Of a stretch of 64,000 bases of DNA, positions 29,926 through 39,048 are shown in pieces; position 1 is the first letter of the stretch; every line of letters begins with the position of its first letter. The stretch lies in contig NZ_CP007410.1 of the NCBI RefSeq assembly GCF_000585995.1, positions 3,809,430-3,873,429 of the forward strand. Reading direction: 5' to 3'. The translations under genes were made by a program, and so were the position numbers. Origin of the DNA: Pseudomonas brassicacearum. GTDB taxonomy: Bacteria > Pseudomonadota > Gammaproteobacteria > Pseudomonadales > Pseudomonadaceae. Below the pieces are notes generated by a model, which was given only the letters and a program-made list of their open reading frames with translations, searched no databases and had not been told where the DNA came from.

Positions 29926-31596
29926 ATGGACATCCGCCACCTTGCGTCCGGCTTATCGGTATCCGAGCAGATTCTTCCCAATCAACTGAGCGAACTCAAA
30001 AACAGCGGCTTTCGCGCCATCATCTGCAACCGACCGGATGGCGAAGGCAGTGATCAACCCTTGTTTGCCGAGATCAAACGCGCGGCGCAAGCGATGGGCA
30101 TCGAGGCGCACTACTTACCTGCCGAGTCCGGCAAGGTTACCGACGAGCAAGGTGTTGCCTTCGGCAAGCTATTTGAATCGTTGCCAAAGCCGGTGTTGGC
30201 GTATTGCCGTTCCGGCATGCGTTCGACAACGATGTGGGCCCTGTCGCAAGCCGACCATCAACCTTTGCCGCAGATCGTCGAAACAGCCAAGAAGGCCGGC
30301 TTCGACATGAAAGGCGTCATCCGCAGGATTGCCAACAAGGGACGCACACCGGTTGAAGTGGCCGAGGCCGAACATGCCGTGGTCATTATCGGTGGCGGCG
30401 CCGCGGGCATCGCGACAGCGTCGAGCTTGTTGGCACGCGAACCAGGCCTGGACATTGCCATCATCGACCCGGCGGACGTGCACTATTACCAACCTGGCTG
30501 GACGCTGGTCGGCGGCGGAGTGTTCGAGGCGTCCCGAACGGCCCACACGATGGCTGCGACCATTCCCCGGGGCGTGCATTGGATAAAAGCGGCCGTAGCG
30601 GCTTTCGAACCGGAAAAAAACGCCGTCATTCTCGATGGATGCAGGGTTGTCCGATACCAACAGTTGGTCGTGTGCCCCGGTCTCAAGCTGGACTGGCACG
30701 CCATTGAAGGCTTATCGGAAACACTGGGGCGCAATGGCGTCACTTCAAACTATCTGTATCACCTGGCCCCCTATACCTGGCAACAAGTACAGCAACTGCG
30801 CAGTGGCCGGGCCATTTTCACGCAACCGCCCATGCCGATTAAATGTGCGGGTGCCCCTCAAAAAGCGATGTATCTCTCTGCCGACCACTGGAAGCGTCAA
30901 GGGCTGCTCAAGCATATCGAGATCGATTTCTGCAGTGCCGGCACGGTGCTGTTCGGCGTTTCTGACTACGTGCCGGCGCTGATGGAATACATCAAGGCCT
31001 ATGGGATCGACCTGAGTTTCGGTAGCACGCTGACTCGCGTAGACGGGCCGGCGCAAACAGCCACTTTCAGCTGCGTTAAGTCCGATGGCAGTACTCACCT
31101 GGTGACGCACGACTTCGACCTGCTGCATGTGGTGCCACCCCAGATTGCGCCGGACTTTATCCGCATCAGCCCCCTCGCCGACGCGGCGGGCTGGGTCGAC
31201 GTCGACCCCGACAGCTTGCGTCATAAAACCTGGACGAATGTTTACGCGTTGGGAGATGCCGCCAACACCAGCAATGCCAAAACCGCGGCCGCAGCGCGCA
31301 AGCAAGCGCCCGTGGTCGCCCACAACGTGCTGGCGGCAATGGGCAAGGCCAAAGGCAGCGCCCATTACGATGGCTACGGTTCCTGCCCGCTGACGGTGGA
31401 ACGGGGCAAGATCGTCCTTGCTGAATTCACCTATGGCGGCAAGGTTGCCCCCAGTTTCCCGTCCTGGCTGATTGACGGCACCCGACCATCGCGGCTGGCG
31501 TGGCTGCTCAAAGAGCGGATTCTTCCACCCCTGTATTGGAAGGGCATGCTCAAGGGCCGTGAGTGGTTGGCAAAACCAGAGCTGGCAGACCTATGA
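29926..31596 (+). CDS. sqr: Sulfurtransferase-like domain fused to sulfide:quinone oxidoreductase
   Basis: A 556-residue fusion. Residues 1-115 are a TIGR01244/DUF442 domain with the loop C94-RSGMRS, which reads like a rhodanese active site. From about 150 there is a flavoprotein: FAD motif GGGAAG at 156-161, KCAGAPQKAMYLS (Cys307), ADAAGWVDVD, and YDGYGSCPLT (Cys487). The last segments match mitochondrial SQOR closely, so Cys307 and Cys487 are the likely redox pair. SQR oxidises sulfide to a persulfide and gives electrons to quinone; the fused domain may pass sulfur to glutathione. It is cotranscribed with pdo. Confidence 0.9.
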   Translation: MDIRHLASGLSVSEQILPNQLSELKNSGFRAIICNRPDGEGSDQPLFAEIKRAAQAMGIEAHYLPAESGKVTDEQGVAFGKLFESLPKPVLAYCRSGMRSTTMWALSQADHQPLPQIVETAKKAGFDMKGVIRRIANKGRTPVEVAEAEHAVVIIGGGAAGIATASSLLAREPGLDIAIIDPADVHYYQPGWTLVGGGVFEASRTAHTMAATIPRGVHWIKAAVAAFEPEKNAVILDGCRVVRYQQLVVCPGLKLDWHAIEGLSETLGRNGVTSNYLYHLAPYTWQQVQQLRSGRAIFTQPPMPIKCAGAPQKAMYLSADHWKRQGLLKHIEIDFCSAGTVLFGVSDYVPALMEYIKAYGIDLSFGSTLTRVDGPAQTATFSCVKSDGSTHLVTHDFDLLHVVPPQIAPDFIRISPLADAAGWVDVDPDSLRHKTWTNVYALGDAANTSNAKTAAAARKQAPVVAHNVLAAMGKAKGSAHYDGYGSCPLTVERGKIVLAEFTYGGKVAPSFPSWLIDGTRPSRLAWLLKERILPPLYWKGMLKGREWLAKPELADL

Positions 31597-31624
31597 AATC
31601 CACGCTGACCGCCAGGAGACCGAG

Positions 31625-32428
31625 ATGATTGCAGTCTTGCTGCTGGGCTTGACGGTGGGCGTGATCCTGGCGCTGACCGGCGCGGGCGGAGGCATACTCG
31701 CGGTCCCGTTCCTGGTCTTTGGCGTGGGATTGAGCATGGCCGAGGCCGGGCCGATTGGTTTGCTCGCAGTGGGCTTAGCCGCCACCCTGGGCGCGGTGAT
31801 GGGCCTTCGAAACGGCATCGTGCGCTATAAAGCTGCGCTTCTGACCGCCGGCGCGGGGATCGTTTGTTCCCCCCTTGGCCTTTGGTTGGCTCAACGGACA
31901 CCCAACGGCCCCTTGACGATCATGTTTGCCCTTTTGCTGATGTACGTGGCATTCCGGGCCTTTCAAAAATCACTGCATTCTCGCGCCGGAGCAAAGCTAC
32001 CCGGCACGCGCAAACCACCGCCCTGCGTCTTGGATGAGAACCGAGGCAAGCTGAACTGGACCGGCCCCTGTGCCTGGGCGCTCACGGCTTCAGGCGTAGT
32101 CGCAGGGGTGCTTTCCGGCTTGCTCGGAGTCGGCGGCGGTTTCGTCATGGTCCCGGCGCTCCAGCGCTACACCAATTTGAGCACGCAGTCGGTGCTCGCC
32201 ACCTCTCTGACGGTGATTGCACTGGTTTCCATGTCAGGGGTTGTGGCGAGTTCGGCGGCCGGCCACTTGCAATGGGCGGTAGCCGTGCCATTTTCCATTG
32301 GCGCAATCATCGGCATGGGCGGCGGGCGCCTGATCGCGGCCCGGCTGCCGGAACCCTACCTGCAAAAAGGCTTTGCCCTTTTGTCTACGCTGGTGGCGAT
32401 GGCCCTCCTGGTGAAGGCCCTGGGTTGA
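31625..32428 (+). CDS. TauE/SafE-family sulfite/anion exporter
   Basis: A 267-residue inner-membrane protein with about eight helices in two repeats. Both repeats carry the family's G-rich motif (ALTGAGGGILAVPFLVFG and LSGLLGVGGGFVMVPALQ). TauE/SafE proteins export sulfite, sulfoacetate or related anions. ATG 31625 (MIAVLLLGL) follows AGGAG, so the long open frame from 31472 is not used. After SQR and PDO, sulfite is the end product, and this gene is well placed to export it (inference). Confidence 0.87.
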   Translation: MIAVLLLGLTVGVILALTGAGGGILAVPFLVFGVGLSMAEAGPIGLLAVGLAATLGAVMGLRNGIVRYKAALLTAGAGIVCSPLGLWLAQRTPNGPLTIMFALLLMYVAFRAFQKSLHSRAGAKLPGTRKPPPCVLDENRGKLNWTGPCAWALTASGVVAGVLSGLLGVGGGFVMVPALQRYTNLSTQSVLATSLTVIALVSMSGVVASSAAGHLQWAVAVPFSIGAIIGMGGGRLIAARLPEPYLQKGFALLSTLVAMALLVKALG

Positions 32429-32458
32429 ATATCAACGATGATGTACCGGAGAACACTC

Positions 32459-32893
32459 ATGAATGTTGACTGGCTCAACTTCACACCTTGGTCATCCCTG
32501 GCCGGCGGCATGCTGATAGGCCTGGCTGCCAGCCTGTTCGTCGTCGCCAACGGGCGCATTGCCGGCATCAGTGGGCTGATCGGCAGTCTCCTGCAGCGTG
32601 GTAGCGAGGGCGTCGGCGAGAAAGCCCTGTTTCTGCTGGGCCTGCTGGTTGCACCGCTTTTATGGGGGCTGTTTGCCACGTTGCCGACGATTGAGTTCCA
32701 CAGCGGCTGGATCGGGCTGGTCGTCGCCGGTCTGTTGGTGGGTATCGGCACCCGCTATGGCTCGGGCTGCACCAGTGGCCATGGGGTATGCGGCCTATCC
32801 CGCCTTTCACCGCGTTCAATGATCGCCACGGCATGCTTCATGTTCAGTGGTTTCGCGACGGTATTTGTCCTGCGTCATGTGATAGGGGCCTGA
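32459..32893 (+). CDS. YeeE/YedE-family sulfur transporter component 1
   Basis: A 144-residue membrane protein with about four helices. It contains the conserved [17 protein letters not shown] motif, whose cysteines relay thiosulfate or other sulfur in YeeE/TsuA-type channels. ATG 32459 has CGGAGAAC upstream. It is followed after two bases by a second half, giving the two-protein form of what is a single long protein in other bacteria. Confidence 0.85.
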   Translation: MNVDWLNFTPWSSLAGGMLIGLAASLFVVANGRIAGISGLIGSLLQRGSEGVGEKALFLLGLLVAPLLWGLFATLPTIEFHSGWIGLVVAGLLVGIGTRYGSGCTSGHGVCGLSRLSPRSMIATACFMFSGFATVFVLRHVIGA

Positions 32894-32895
32894 AC

Positions 32896-33315
32896 ATGCT
32901 CAAACTGACCGCATTCATAGCCGGCCTGTTGTTCGGCTTGGGCTTGCTCCTGGCGGGCATGGCCAACCCGACAAAAGTACTGGCCTTTCTGGATCTGACT
33001 GGCGCCTGGGACCCTTCCCTGGCCCTGGTGATGATCGGGGCGATCGGCGTTGCCATCGGCCCACTGACTTGGGCACGCCAGCAGTTCCGTTCACTGCTGG
33101 GAAGCCCTATGCAGTTACCGGTCAAGCGTGAGCTGGACCCGCGCCTGATCGGCGGTAGCCTGGTGTTCGGCATCGGCTGGGGAATAGCGGGTATCTGTCC
33201 CGGCCCCGCCGTGGCGATCCTGCTGACCGGACACTGGCAAATCCTTGTGTTCATGCTAGCCATGCTGGCTGGCATGTTGTTGTTCACGGCGCTGGAGACC
33301 CGGCGCCCCCATTGA
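32896..33315 (+). CDS. YeeE/YedE-family sulfur transporter component 2
   Basis: A 139-residue partner of the preceding gene. It shows GLLLAGMANPTKVLAFLDL and GIGWGIAGICPGPA, the second conserved cysteine segment of YeeE/YedE proteins. Its ATG lies two bases after the previous stop, so the two are translated together. Probable role: uptake of thiosulfate or another reduced sulfur compound. Direction of transport is inferred from the family, not shown by the sequence. Confidence 0.85.
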   Translation: MLKLTAFIAGLLFGLGLLLAGMANPTKVLAFLDLTGAWDPSLALVMIGAIGVAIGPLTWARQQFRSLLGSPMQLPVKRELDPRLIGGSLVFGIGWGIAGICPGPAVAILLTGHWQILVFMLAMLAGMLLFTALETRRPH

Positions 33316-33328
33316 TCGGGAGATCAGC

Positions 33329-33514
33329 ATGAATGCCAATATCGGAACCATCGACCGTAGCCTGCGCATCATCATTGGGCTTGTACTCATCGCCTTGAGC
33401 CTGACCGGCGTGATCGGCTTGTGGGGCTGGATCGGCGTGGTGCCGTTGGCCACCGGCATTTTCCGCTTCTGCCCGGCCTATCGGTTGCTGGGCATCAGAA
33501 CCTGTAAGCGTTAA
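33329..33514 (+). CDS. DUF2892 small membrane protein
   Basis: A 61-residue two-span protein starting [20 protein letters not shown] and containing [18 protein letters not shown]. It matches the DUF2892 family, which is also the membrane tail of the rhodanese YgaP. These proteins are frequent in sulfur-oxidation operons, and a conserved Cys (FCPAY) is present. Their function is unknown. It lies 13 bases after the YeeE pair. Confidence 0.85.
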   Translation: MNANIGTIDRSLRIIIGLVLIALSLTGVIGLWGWIGVVPLATGIFRFCPAYRLLGIRTCKR

Positions 33515-33541
33515 TGAGACAGGCACTGCCCCTTCCGTCGT

Positions 33542-33561
33542 AGGGGCACAACGCCCCTGCA
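33542..33561 (+). terminator. Hairpin after DUF2892 gene
   Basis: AGGGGC and GCCCCT pair around ACAAC with no clear T-run. Possible terminator separating the sulfur genes from the ArsO-like gene. Confidence 0.3.
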
Positions 33562-33584
33562 AGCACACCTCAAGGCTCACCGTC

Positions 33585-34664
33585 ATGACTCATTCGAGCG
33601 CCGGCCAAGTAGACGTCGTCATTGTCGGCGGGGGGCAATCCGCCTTGGCGGTCGCCTACTTCCTGCGTCGCACCCCATTATCGTTTGTCATCCTCGACGC
33701 CGAGCAAGCGCCCGGGGGCGCCTGGCGACATGGCTGGAATTCGTTGCGCCTGTTTTCTCCGGCCACCTGGAGTTCGATTCCTGGCTGGATGATGCCGCCT
33801 ACGCAAGAGGGCTATCCATCGCGCAACCATGTCATCGACTACCTTCAACAATACGAACAGCGCTATCGATTTCCGGTGGAGCGCCCCGTGCGGGTCACTC
33901 GCGTGGAGCGTACGCAGACGGGTTTGCGGGTGTGTTCTGACCACAGGCATTGGGATGCCAAGGTGGTGGTCAGCGCCACCGGCACGTGGAGCAACCCTTA
34001 CATCCCGCACTACCCGGATGCCGAACTGTTCGCCGGGCAACAATTGCACTCGGCCCACTACGTCCAGGCGCAGCCGTTCGCGGGCAAGCGCGTGTTGGTG
34101 GTGGGAGGCGGCAATTCCGGGGCGCAGATACTGGCTGAGGTTTCCAACGTCGCACAGACCACCTGGGTGACGCCCGTCGACCCCTTGTTCTTGCCCGACG
34201 ACGTGGATGGGCGCGTGTTGTTCGAGCGCGCCACCGAGCGCTGGAAAGCCCAACTGGAGGGACGCATCATCGAGCAGCCCGTGGGTGGGTTGGGTGACAT
34301 CGTCATGGTCCCGCCCGTGGTCGATGCGCGGGCGCGCAACGCACTCGAATCCGTGCGGCCTTTCGAGCGCTTCACGCGAAACGGCGTGATCTGGGCCGAT
34401 GGCTCCGAGTCCGCGGTGGACGTGGTGATCTGGTGCACCGGCTTCAGACCCGCCCTGCAGCACCTCGATACCCTGGGAGTGATCAACACCGAAGGCCGTG
34501 TCGAGGTCCAAGGCACCCGCTCGACGCTAGAACCCCGGCTATGGCTGGTCGGCTATGGCGAGTGGACAGGTTCGGCTTCCGCCACGTTGATCGGCGTCAC
34601 CCGCACGGCCCGCAGCACGGTCAACGAAATCACCGCCGTCCTTGTCGATCAATCGGTTGCCTAG
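33585..34664 (+). CDS. ArsO-like flavin-dependent NAD(P)H monooxygenase
   Basis: A 359-residue flavoprotein with two dinucleotide folds. FAD is bound at [20 protein letters not shown] and NAD(P)H at [17 protein letters not shown]. The FMO-like segment [18 protein letters not shown] follows the first fold. It resembles ArsO, a flavoprotein found in arsenic operons, but no ars genes accompany it here. Its neighbours are sulfur genes and a PF03773-like permease. The substrate is therefore uncertain. Confidence 0.75.
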   Translation: MTHSSAGQVDVVIVGGGQSALAVAYFLRRTPLSFVILDAEQAPGGAWRHGWNSLRLFSPATWSSIPGWMMPPTQEGYPSRNHVIDYLQQYEQRYRFPVERPVRVTRVERTQTGLRVCSDHRHWDAKVVVSATGTWSNPYIPHYPDAELFAGQQLHSAHYVQAQPFAGKRVLVVGGGNSGAQILAEVSNVAQTTWVTPVDPLFLPDDVDGRVLFERATERWKAQLEGRIIEQPVGGLGDIVMVPPVVDARARNALESVRPFERFTRNGVIWADGSESAVDVVIWCTGFRPALQHLDTLGVINTEGRVEVQGTRSTLEPRLWLVGYGEWTGSASATLIGVTRTARSTVNEITAVLVDQSVA

Positions 34665-34671
34665 CCCGGCT

Positions 34672-34687
34672 ACACCTCTGGAGGTGT
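34672..34687 (+). promoter_or_regulatory. Hairpin occluding the permease ribosome-binding site
   Basis: ACACCT (34672-34677) pairs perfectly with AGGTGT (34682-34687) across CTGG. The stem contains the GGAGG used by ATG 34692 and could limit translation. Confidence 0.4.
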
Positions 34688-34691
34688 GGAC

Positions 34692-35729
34692 ATGAACGAA
34701 ATGACTGCGCGCTGGCCGCAGCGTAATCCCCGCCTTTTTTTGGCGGCGGCCGTGCTTGTCTGGTTCGGCATGTACGAGGTCCTGACTCCCGTTTCAGAGT
34801 TTCTGGTCGCCACGCTGCCTGTTGATCGTGATAGCCGCTTGGGGGATGCCTTACAGTTCTTTCTCTATGACACTCCCAAGGTGCTGATGCTGCTGACCGG
34901 CATCGTGTTTTTAATGGGCATGATCAACACCCACTTCACACCTGAACGCACCCGCGCAATATTGGCGGGGCGCAGCGCGGGCATGGCCAATGTCATGGCG
35001 GCGTCACTGGGCGTGTTCACTCCGTTCTGCTCCTGCTCTGCGGTTCCTCTGTTCATTGGGTTTGTCCAGGCAGGCGTACCGTTGGGGGTGACCTTCTCGT
35101 TTCTCATTTCCGCCCCCATGGTGAATGAAGTCGCGTTGACGCTGCTGCTGGGCTTGTTTGGCTGGAAAGTTGCGCTGCTGTACCTGAGTCTCGGTTTGTT
35201 TATCGCGGTGGTCGCAGGCTGGATCATCGGGCGTTTGAAAATGGAGGACTACCTGGAGGATTGGGTTCGTGACATGCCCAAGGTCCAGGCATCCGCTGGA
35301 GACGCGAGCATGCCGCTGCATGAGCGCATGCAAGCCGGGTTCAGCAGCGTGCGTGAAATCGTCGGGAAAGTATGGCCTTACATCCTCGCGGGCATCGCCA
35401 TTGGCGCTGGAATTCATGGCTATGTGCCTGAAGACTTCATGGCCAGTTTCATGGGTAAAGAGGCGTGGTGGTCTGTCCCCGCGGCGGTCCTGATCGGCAT
35501 ACCCATGTACATCAATGCCGCCGGAATCATTCCCATTGTCCAGGCGCTACTCGGCAAAGGTGCAGCGCTGGGCACCGTTCTGGCCTTCATGATGAGCGTC
35601 ATTGCCCTCTCCCTCCCTGAAATGGTGATTTTGCGCAAAGTGCTCAAAGTCCGCCTGATCGCCACATTCATTGGCGTCGTCGCCGTCGGCATTCTCGTCG
35701 TCGGTTATGTGTTCAATTTGGTTCTGTAG
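34692..35729 (+). CDS. PF03773-type permease (ArsP/YraQ-like)
   Basis: A 345-residue membrane protein with about eight to ten helices. It carries the family signature PFCSCSAVPLFIGFVQAGVP, with a CSC motif, and the second repeat MYINAAGIIPIVQALLGKGA. ATG 34692 (MNEMTARWPQ) is used; it has GGAGG upstream, within a hairpin. Members export organoarsenicals or are uncharacterised, and a paired mini-thioredoxin follows directly, as often seen. A sulfur or metalloid substrate is plausible. Confidence 0.85.
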   Translation: MNEMTARWPQRNPRLFLAAAVLVWFGMYEVLTPVSEFLVATLPVDRDSRLGDALQFFLYDTPKVLMLLTGIVFLMGMINTHFTPERTRAILAGRSAGMANVMAASLGVFTPFCSCSAVPLFIGFVQAGVPLGVTFSFLISAPMVNEVALTLLLGLFGWKVALLYLSLGLFIAVVAGWIIGRLKMEDYLEDWVRDMPKVQASAGDASMPLHERMQAGFSSVREIVGKVWPYILAGIAIGAGIHGYVPEDFMASFMGKEAWWSVPAAVLIGIPMYINAAGIIPIVQALLGKGAALGTVLAFMMSVIALSLPEMVILRKVLKVRLIATFIGVVAVGILVVGYVFNLVL

Positions 35730-35750
35730 GTCCACCTGTCGAGGTTTCCC

Positions 35751-35987
35751 ATGAAAGACATCAAGGTGCTAGGTACCGGTTGCTCCAACTGCAAATCGAC
35801 GATCGCCATCATCGAGCAAGTCGCTCAAGCGAAAGGCGTCCCTGTGAAGGTGGAAAAAGTGGAGGATCTGCGTGAGATCATGAGCTATGGGGTTATATCC
35901 ACACCCAGTGTTGTCGTTGATGGCAAGGTCGTTCATTCCGGAGGCATCCCAAGCCGGGATAAGGTTGAGCTGTGGCTTGGCGCATAA
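35751..35987 (+). CDS. Redox-active mini-thioredoxin (MTH895/TIGR00412-like)
   Basis: A 78-residue thioredoxin-fold protein with an N-terminal CxxC (GTGCSNCKST) and the cis-Pro loop VISTPSVVVDG. It has no signal peptide and so is cytoplasmic. Such proteins commonly follow PF03773 permeases and may reduce or carry the transported substrate. It closes this three-gene group, 21 bases after the permease. Confidence 0.88.
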   Translation: MKDIKVLGTGCSNCKSTIAIIEQVAQAKGVPVKVEKVEDLREIMSYGVISTPSVVVDGKVVHSGGIPSRDKVELWLGA

Positions 35988-36165
35988 ACTGGCTGACAGT
36001 CGGCAGCTGCTGTGAGCGGGCCTCTGGCAAGACGGGCCTCCCCGCGCTGCGCCACCCATGATAGTTTCTCTGCTTTCAGTCGCAGGTCTGACCGCCGGCC
36101 TCTCTGTTGCGCTACTCCTTGCGCGGTCGGAGTGACTCCCGCCAGTAAACAATGAGATACGACTC

Positions 36166-37005
36166 ATGAGTAAAACGCCCTATGCTCCGCCCAGGGTCTG
36201 GAAAAACGAGGCCCCGTCCGGCGGCCATTTCGCCAGCATCAACCGCCCGATTGCCGGGCCGACCCACGAAAAGACACTGCCGATCGGCAAACATCCGTTG
36301 CAGCTCTATTCGCTGGCCACGCCCAATGGCGTGAAGGTGACCATCCTGCTGGAGGAGTTGCTGGCGCTCGGGCATGCCGGCGCGGAATACGACGCCTGGC
36401 TGATTCGCATCAACGAAGGCGACCAGTTTTCCAGCGGCTTTGTCGAGATCAATCCCAATTCAAAAATCCCGGCTTTGCAGGATCGCAGCGTAGAGCCGCC
36501 CGTCCGCGTCTTCGAGTCCGGTTCGATCCTGCTTTACCTGGCGGAAAAATTCGGCGCCTTCCTGCCCACCGACCTGGCCGGCCGCACCGAAACCCTGAAC
36601 TGGCTGTTCTGGCAGATGGGTGCAGCGCCCTACCTGGGTGGCGGCTTCGGGCATTTCTACGCCTATGCGCCGGAAAAGTTCGAGTACCCCATCAACCGCT
36701 TCACCATGGAAGCCAAGCGTCAGCTGGATGTCCTGGATCGGCGCCTGGGCGAAAGCCAGTACCTGGCCGGCAACCACTACACCATTGCCGACATCGCGGT
36801 CTGGCCCTGGTACGGCCAACTGGTGCGCAACAACGTCTATTCAGCCGCCGAGTTTCTGTCTGCACACGAGTACACCCACGTGCAGCGCTGGGCGGAAGAA
36901 ATCGCCCAGCGGCCTGCGGTCATCCGTGGGCAACGGGTCAATCGGACGTGGGGCGATGAGGCGAGCCAGGTGCCGGAGCGGCATCAGGCTGAAGATTTGG
37001 GCTGA
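36166..37005 (+). CDS. yghU: YghU-type glutathione S-transferase / disulfide-bond oxidoreductase
   Basis: A 279-residue nu-class GST. The N-terminal extension (PPRVWKNEAPSGGHFASINR) and the thioredoxin-like domain (LYSLATPNGVKVTILLEEL, NPNSKIPAL, ESGSILLYLAEKFG) are typical of YghU, which reduces disulfides using two glutathiones. The C-terminal helical domain includes YTIADIAVWPWYG. The length matches the family. It may use glutathione chemistry related to the nearby sulfur genes, but it has its own transcription unit. Confidence 0.9.
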   Translation: MSKTPYAPPRVWKNEAPSGGHFASINRPIAGPTHEKTLPIGKHPLQLYSLATPNGVKVTILLEELLALGHAGAEYDAWLIRINEGDQFSSGFVEINPNSKIPALQDRSVEPPVRVFESGSILLYLAEKFGAFLPTDLAGRTETLNWLFWQMGAAPYLGGGFGHFYAYAPEKFEYPINRFTMEAKRQLDVLDRRLGESQYLAGNHYTIADIAVWPWYGQLVRNNVYSAAEFLSAHEYTHVQRWAEEIAQRPAVIRGQRVNRTWGDEASQVPERHQAEDLG

Positions 37006-37112
37006 ACCTGCCCTGTCGCTACCGGCAGCCTAGAAACCGATTTGGCCGATTGCGCCCTAGAGTCTCCAGTCTCGAAGGCGCAATGGCCCAGGTTCCCTTG
37101 CCTGGATGGCGA

Positions 37113-38039
37113 CTAATCGTAGAACGGTTCAACCGCCGCGCGGCTGCCGACAAAAAAGCTGTCCGCGACCAGGCGCAGCGGCTGCAAGTCCACGTCGCTG
37201 GTTTTGTCGGCAATCAGCTGTTGAAAATGGCGATACACCGCCGCGTACTCACCCTCGTGCGAAACGGCCTGGCGCACACCGTCAATGCTCAACAGTGCAC
37301 CGCCGTTGTCCAGGCGCAAGACGCCTTCGCGACAGCGAATCTCGATGCTCCAGAGCTCATCATGGCCGTGGTCGAAATCAAACTCCGCGCGGACATCGAG
37401 ATGGCGCGCGTCGGACATCTTGATGCTGGCGGCGATGGGCGACTGGCAGTTGCTCGGAACCCGCAGTTCCGCAGACTCGACGAACAACGGCAGCGCCAGC
37501 AGATGGGTCGCAATCGACAAGGCATTGATGCCGGGATCAAAGACGCCCAAGCCGCCGGGTTGCCAGATCCACGCCTGACCGGGGTGCCATTTGCGCACGT
37601 CTTCTTTCCAGTCGATCTTCACGCTTTCCAGGGTGCGGGTGGCCAGCCAGTCACGAGCGACTTCGATGCCGGGCGCGTAACGCGAATGCCAGGCGAACAG
37701 ACCGCTGACGCCTTGCGCCTGGATCTGATCCACCAACACCATCGCCTCACCCAACGTGGCGCACGGCGGTTTTTCGACCAGCACGTGTTTGCCAGCGGCC
37801 AGCGCTTGCTGCACCAACGCGAATCGACCTTGCGGTGGCGTGCAAAACGCGATGGCGTCGACCTGCGGCCCCTTGTCGAGCAGTTCGCCCAAGGACCGGA
37901 AATTCTCTACGCCGGGGCAAGGTTGCCCTTGCGTGGCGACAGACACCAGCTGGAACGCGGGGTTGGCGAGGATAGCGGGATGGTGTTGATCCTGGGCAAT
38001 CTTGCCGTAGCCCACCAGACCGAGACGAATCGGTTGCAT
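37113..38039 (-). CDS. gal: D-galactose 1-dehydrogenase (Gfo/Idh/MocA family)
   Basis: A 308-residue NAD(P)-dependent sugar dehydrogenase. The N-terminal Rossmann motif is LGLVGYGKIAQDQH and the catalytic EKPPCATLGEA segment is intact. The sequence is very close to the galactose dehydrogenase I recall from P. fluorescens (ATQGQPCPGVENF, AIAFCTPPQGRFAL). It oxidises galactose to galactonolactone. ATG 38039 is the start. The DeoR-type regulator upstream on the same strand may control it. Confidence 0.88.
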   Translation of the reverse strand: MQPIRLGLVGYGKIAQDQHHPAILANPAFQLVSVATQGQPCPGVENFRSLGELLDKGPQVDAIAFCTPPQGRFALVQQALAAGKHVLVEKPPCATLGEAMVLVDQIQAQGVSGLFAWHSRYAPGIEVARDWLATRTLESVKIDWKEDVRKWHPGQAWIWQPGGLGVFDPGINALSIATHLLALPLFVESAELRVPSNCQSPIAASIKMSDARHLDVRAEFDFDHGHDELWSIEIRCREGVLRLDNGGALLSIDGVRQAVSHEGEYAAVYRHFQQLIADKTSDVDLQPLRLVADSFFVGSRAAVEPFYD

Positions 38040-38130
38040 CAATGACTCCAGTTTTTGTCTTTATGATGGGTCAGCAAACTAGACGTAAATCGCGTGGCGG
38101 ACAATGGGTTGTCGAGCCTTCGCAAGTATT

Positions 38131-38937
38131 TCAAGCCTGCTCCTGTTCGCGCCGTTGTTCGCGGGCAGCCGTCATGACATTCGAAATCCGGCCGAAAAAC
38201 GGCTTCAGGCGCTCACGGGGTGCATCGTGTTCCACCACCAGGGCGGCGACCTCTTCACACGCCGCCACTTGATAGTGAGCCACGCTGGACAGCTTTTCAT
38301 TGGTCACGGCCGCCACCACCTGACCGCTCGCGGCGACCACTGCGCGCTTGAATTCTGCGTCCTCCAGACCGAACGCCGTGACGCCGTTGTCCGGGTCAAT
38401 GGCGCAGGCGCCGAGAAAGCACACGTCAAAACTGAATTGGCGCAATTGCTGTACCGCCGTCAGCCCGATCGCGCCTCCCGCCACCGGGTTCAAACGGCCG
38501 CCCAACAGGATGACCTCGGCATGAGGCAGCTTCATCAACTGCACCGCAATCAATGGCGAATTGGTCGTGAGGGTCAACTGCAGTTGCGGGTCGATGGCGC
38601 AGGCGATGGCCAGGTTGGTCGAACCGGCATCGATGAACACATGCTGGCCGTTTCGCAGCAACGAAGCCGCCGCGTGCCCAAGACTGTGCTTACGCGCGGG
38701 GTCTTGCTGCACCCGAACGTCCAGCGGCCCTTCAGGGCCGGGTAACAGGATCGCGCCGCCGTAGACGCGTTTGCACAAACCTGCCGCCGCCAAGGCGCCC
38801 AGGTCGCGCCGGATCGAGTGTTCGGAGACATTGAATTCGCTGGCCAGATCAGCGGCGATCACCCGGCCGTACTGGGCCAGACGCTGGCGGATCAGTTGCT
38901 GGCGTTCGCCGGGAAACGCTTCGTTAGGTGAAGTCAT
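38131..38937 (-). CDS. DeoR/GlpR-family sugar-responsive regulator
   Basis: A 268-residue regulator. The DeoR HTH (RQQLIRQRLAQYGRVIAADL, FNVSEHSIRRDL, AGLCKRVYGGAIL) is followed by the sugar-phosphate-binding fold (VFIDAGSTNLAIACAI, VILLGGRLNPVAGGAIG, DVCFLGACAID). ATG 38937 is preferred over the longer frame. It sits directly upstream of gal on the same strand and probably regulates it. Confidence 0.88.
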   Translation of the reverse strand: MTSPNEAFPGERQQLIRQRLAQYGRVIAADLASEFNVSEHSIRRDLGALAAAGLCKRVYGGAILLPGPEGPLDVRVQQDPARKHSLGHAAASLLRNGQHVFIDAGSTNLAIACAIDPQLQLTLTTNSPLIAVQLMKLPHAEVILLGGRLNPVAGGAIGLTAVQQLRQFSFDVCFLGACAIDPDNGVTAFGLEDAEFKRAVVAASGQVVAAVTNEKLSSVAHYQVAACEEVAALVVEHDAPRERLKPFFGRISNVMTAAREQRREQEQA

Positions 38938-39048
38938 GGGATTAACAACCTGCATGAACGAGCATAAATAATCACAAACGAGCAAAATATGCCGACTATT
39001 CAGCGAGGCGTCAAATCGAAGGTTGGCGAGGTTGGTGTACAGGGTTGA

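Noticed and set aside
33585..35987. Arsenic-resistance operon
   Set aside because: ArsO-like and PF03773 permease genes are present, but arsR, arsB, arsC and arsH are absent and the surroundings are sulfur genes.
36058..36135. 25-residue hydrophobic micro-ORF before yghU
   Set aside because: No ribosome-binding site and no known family; could be chance.
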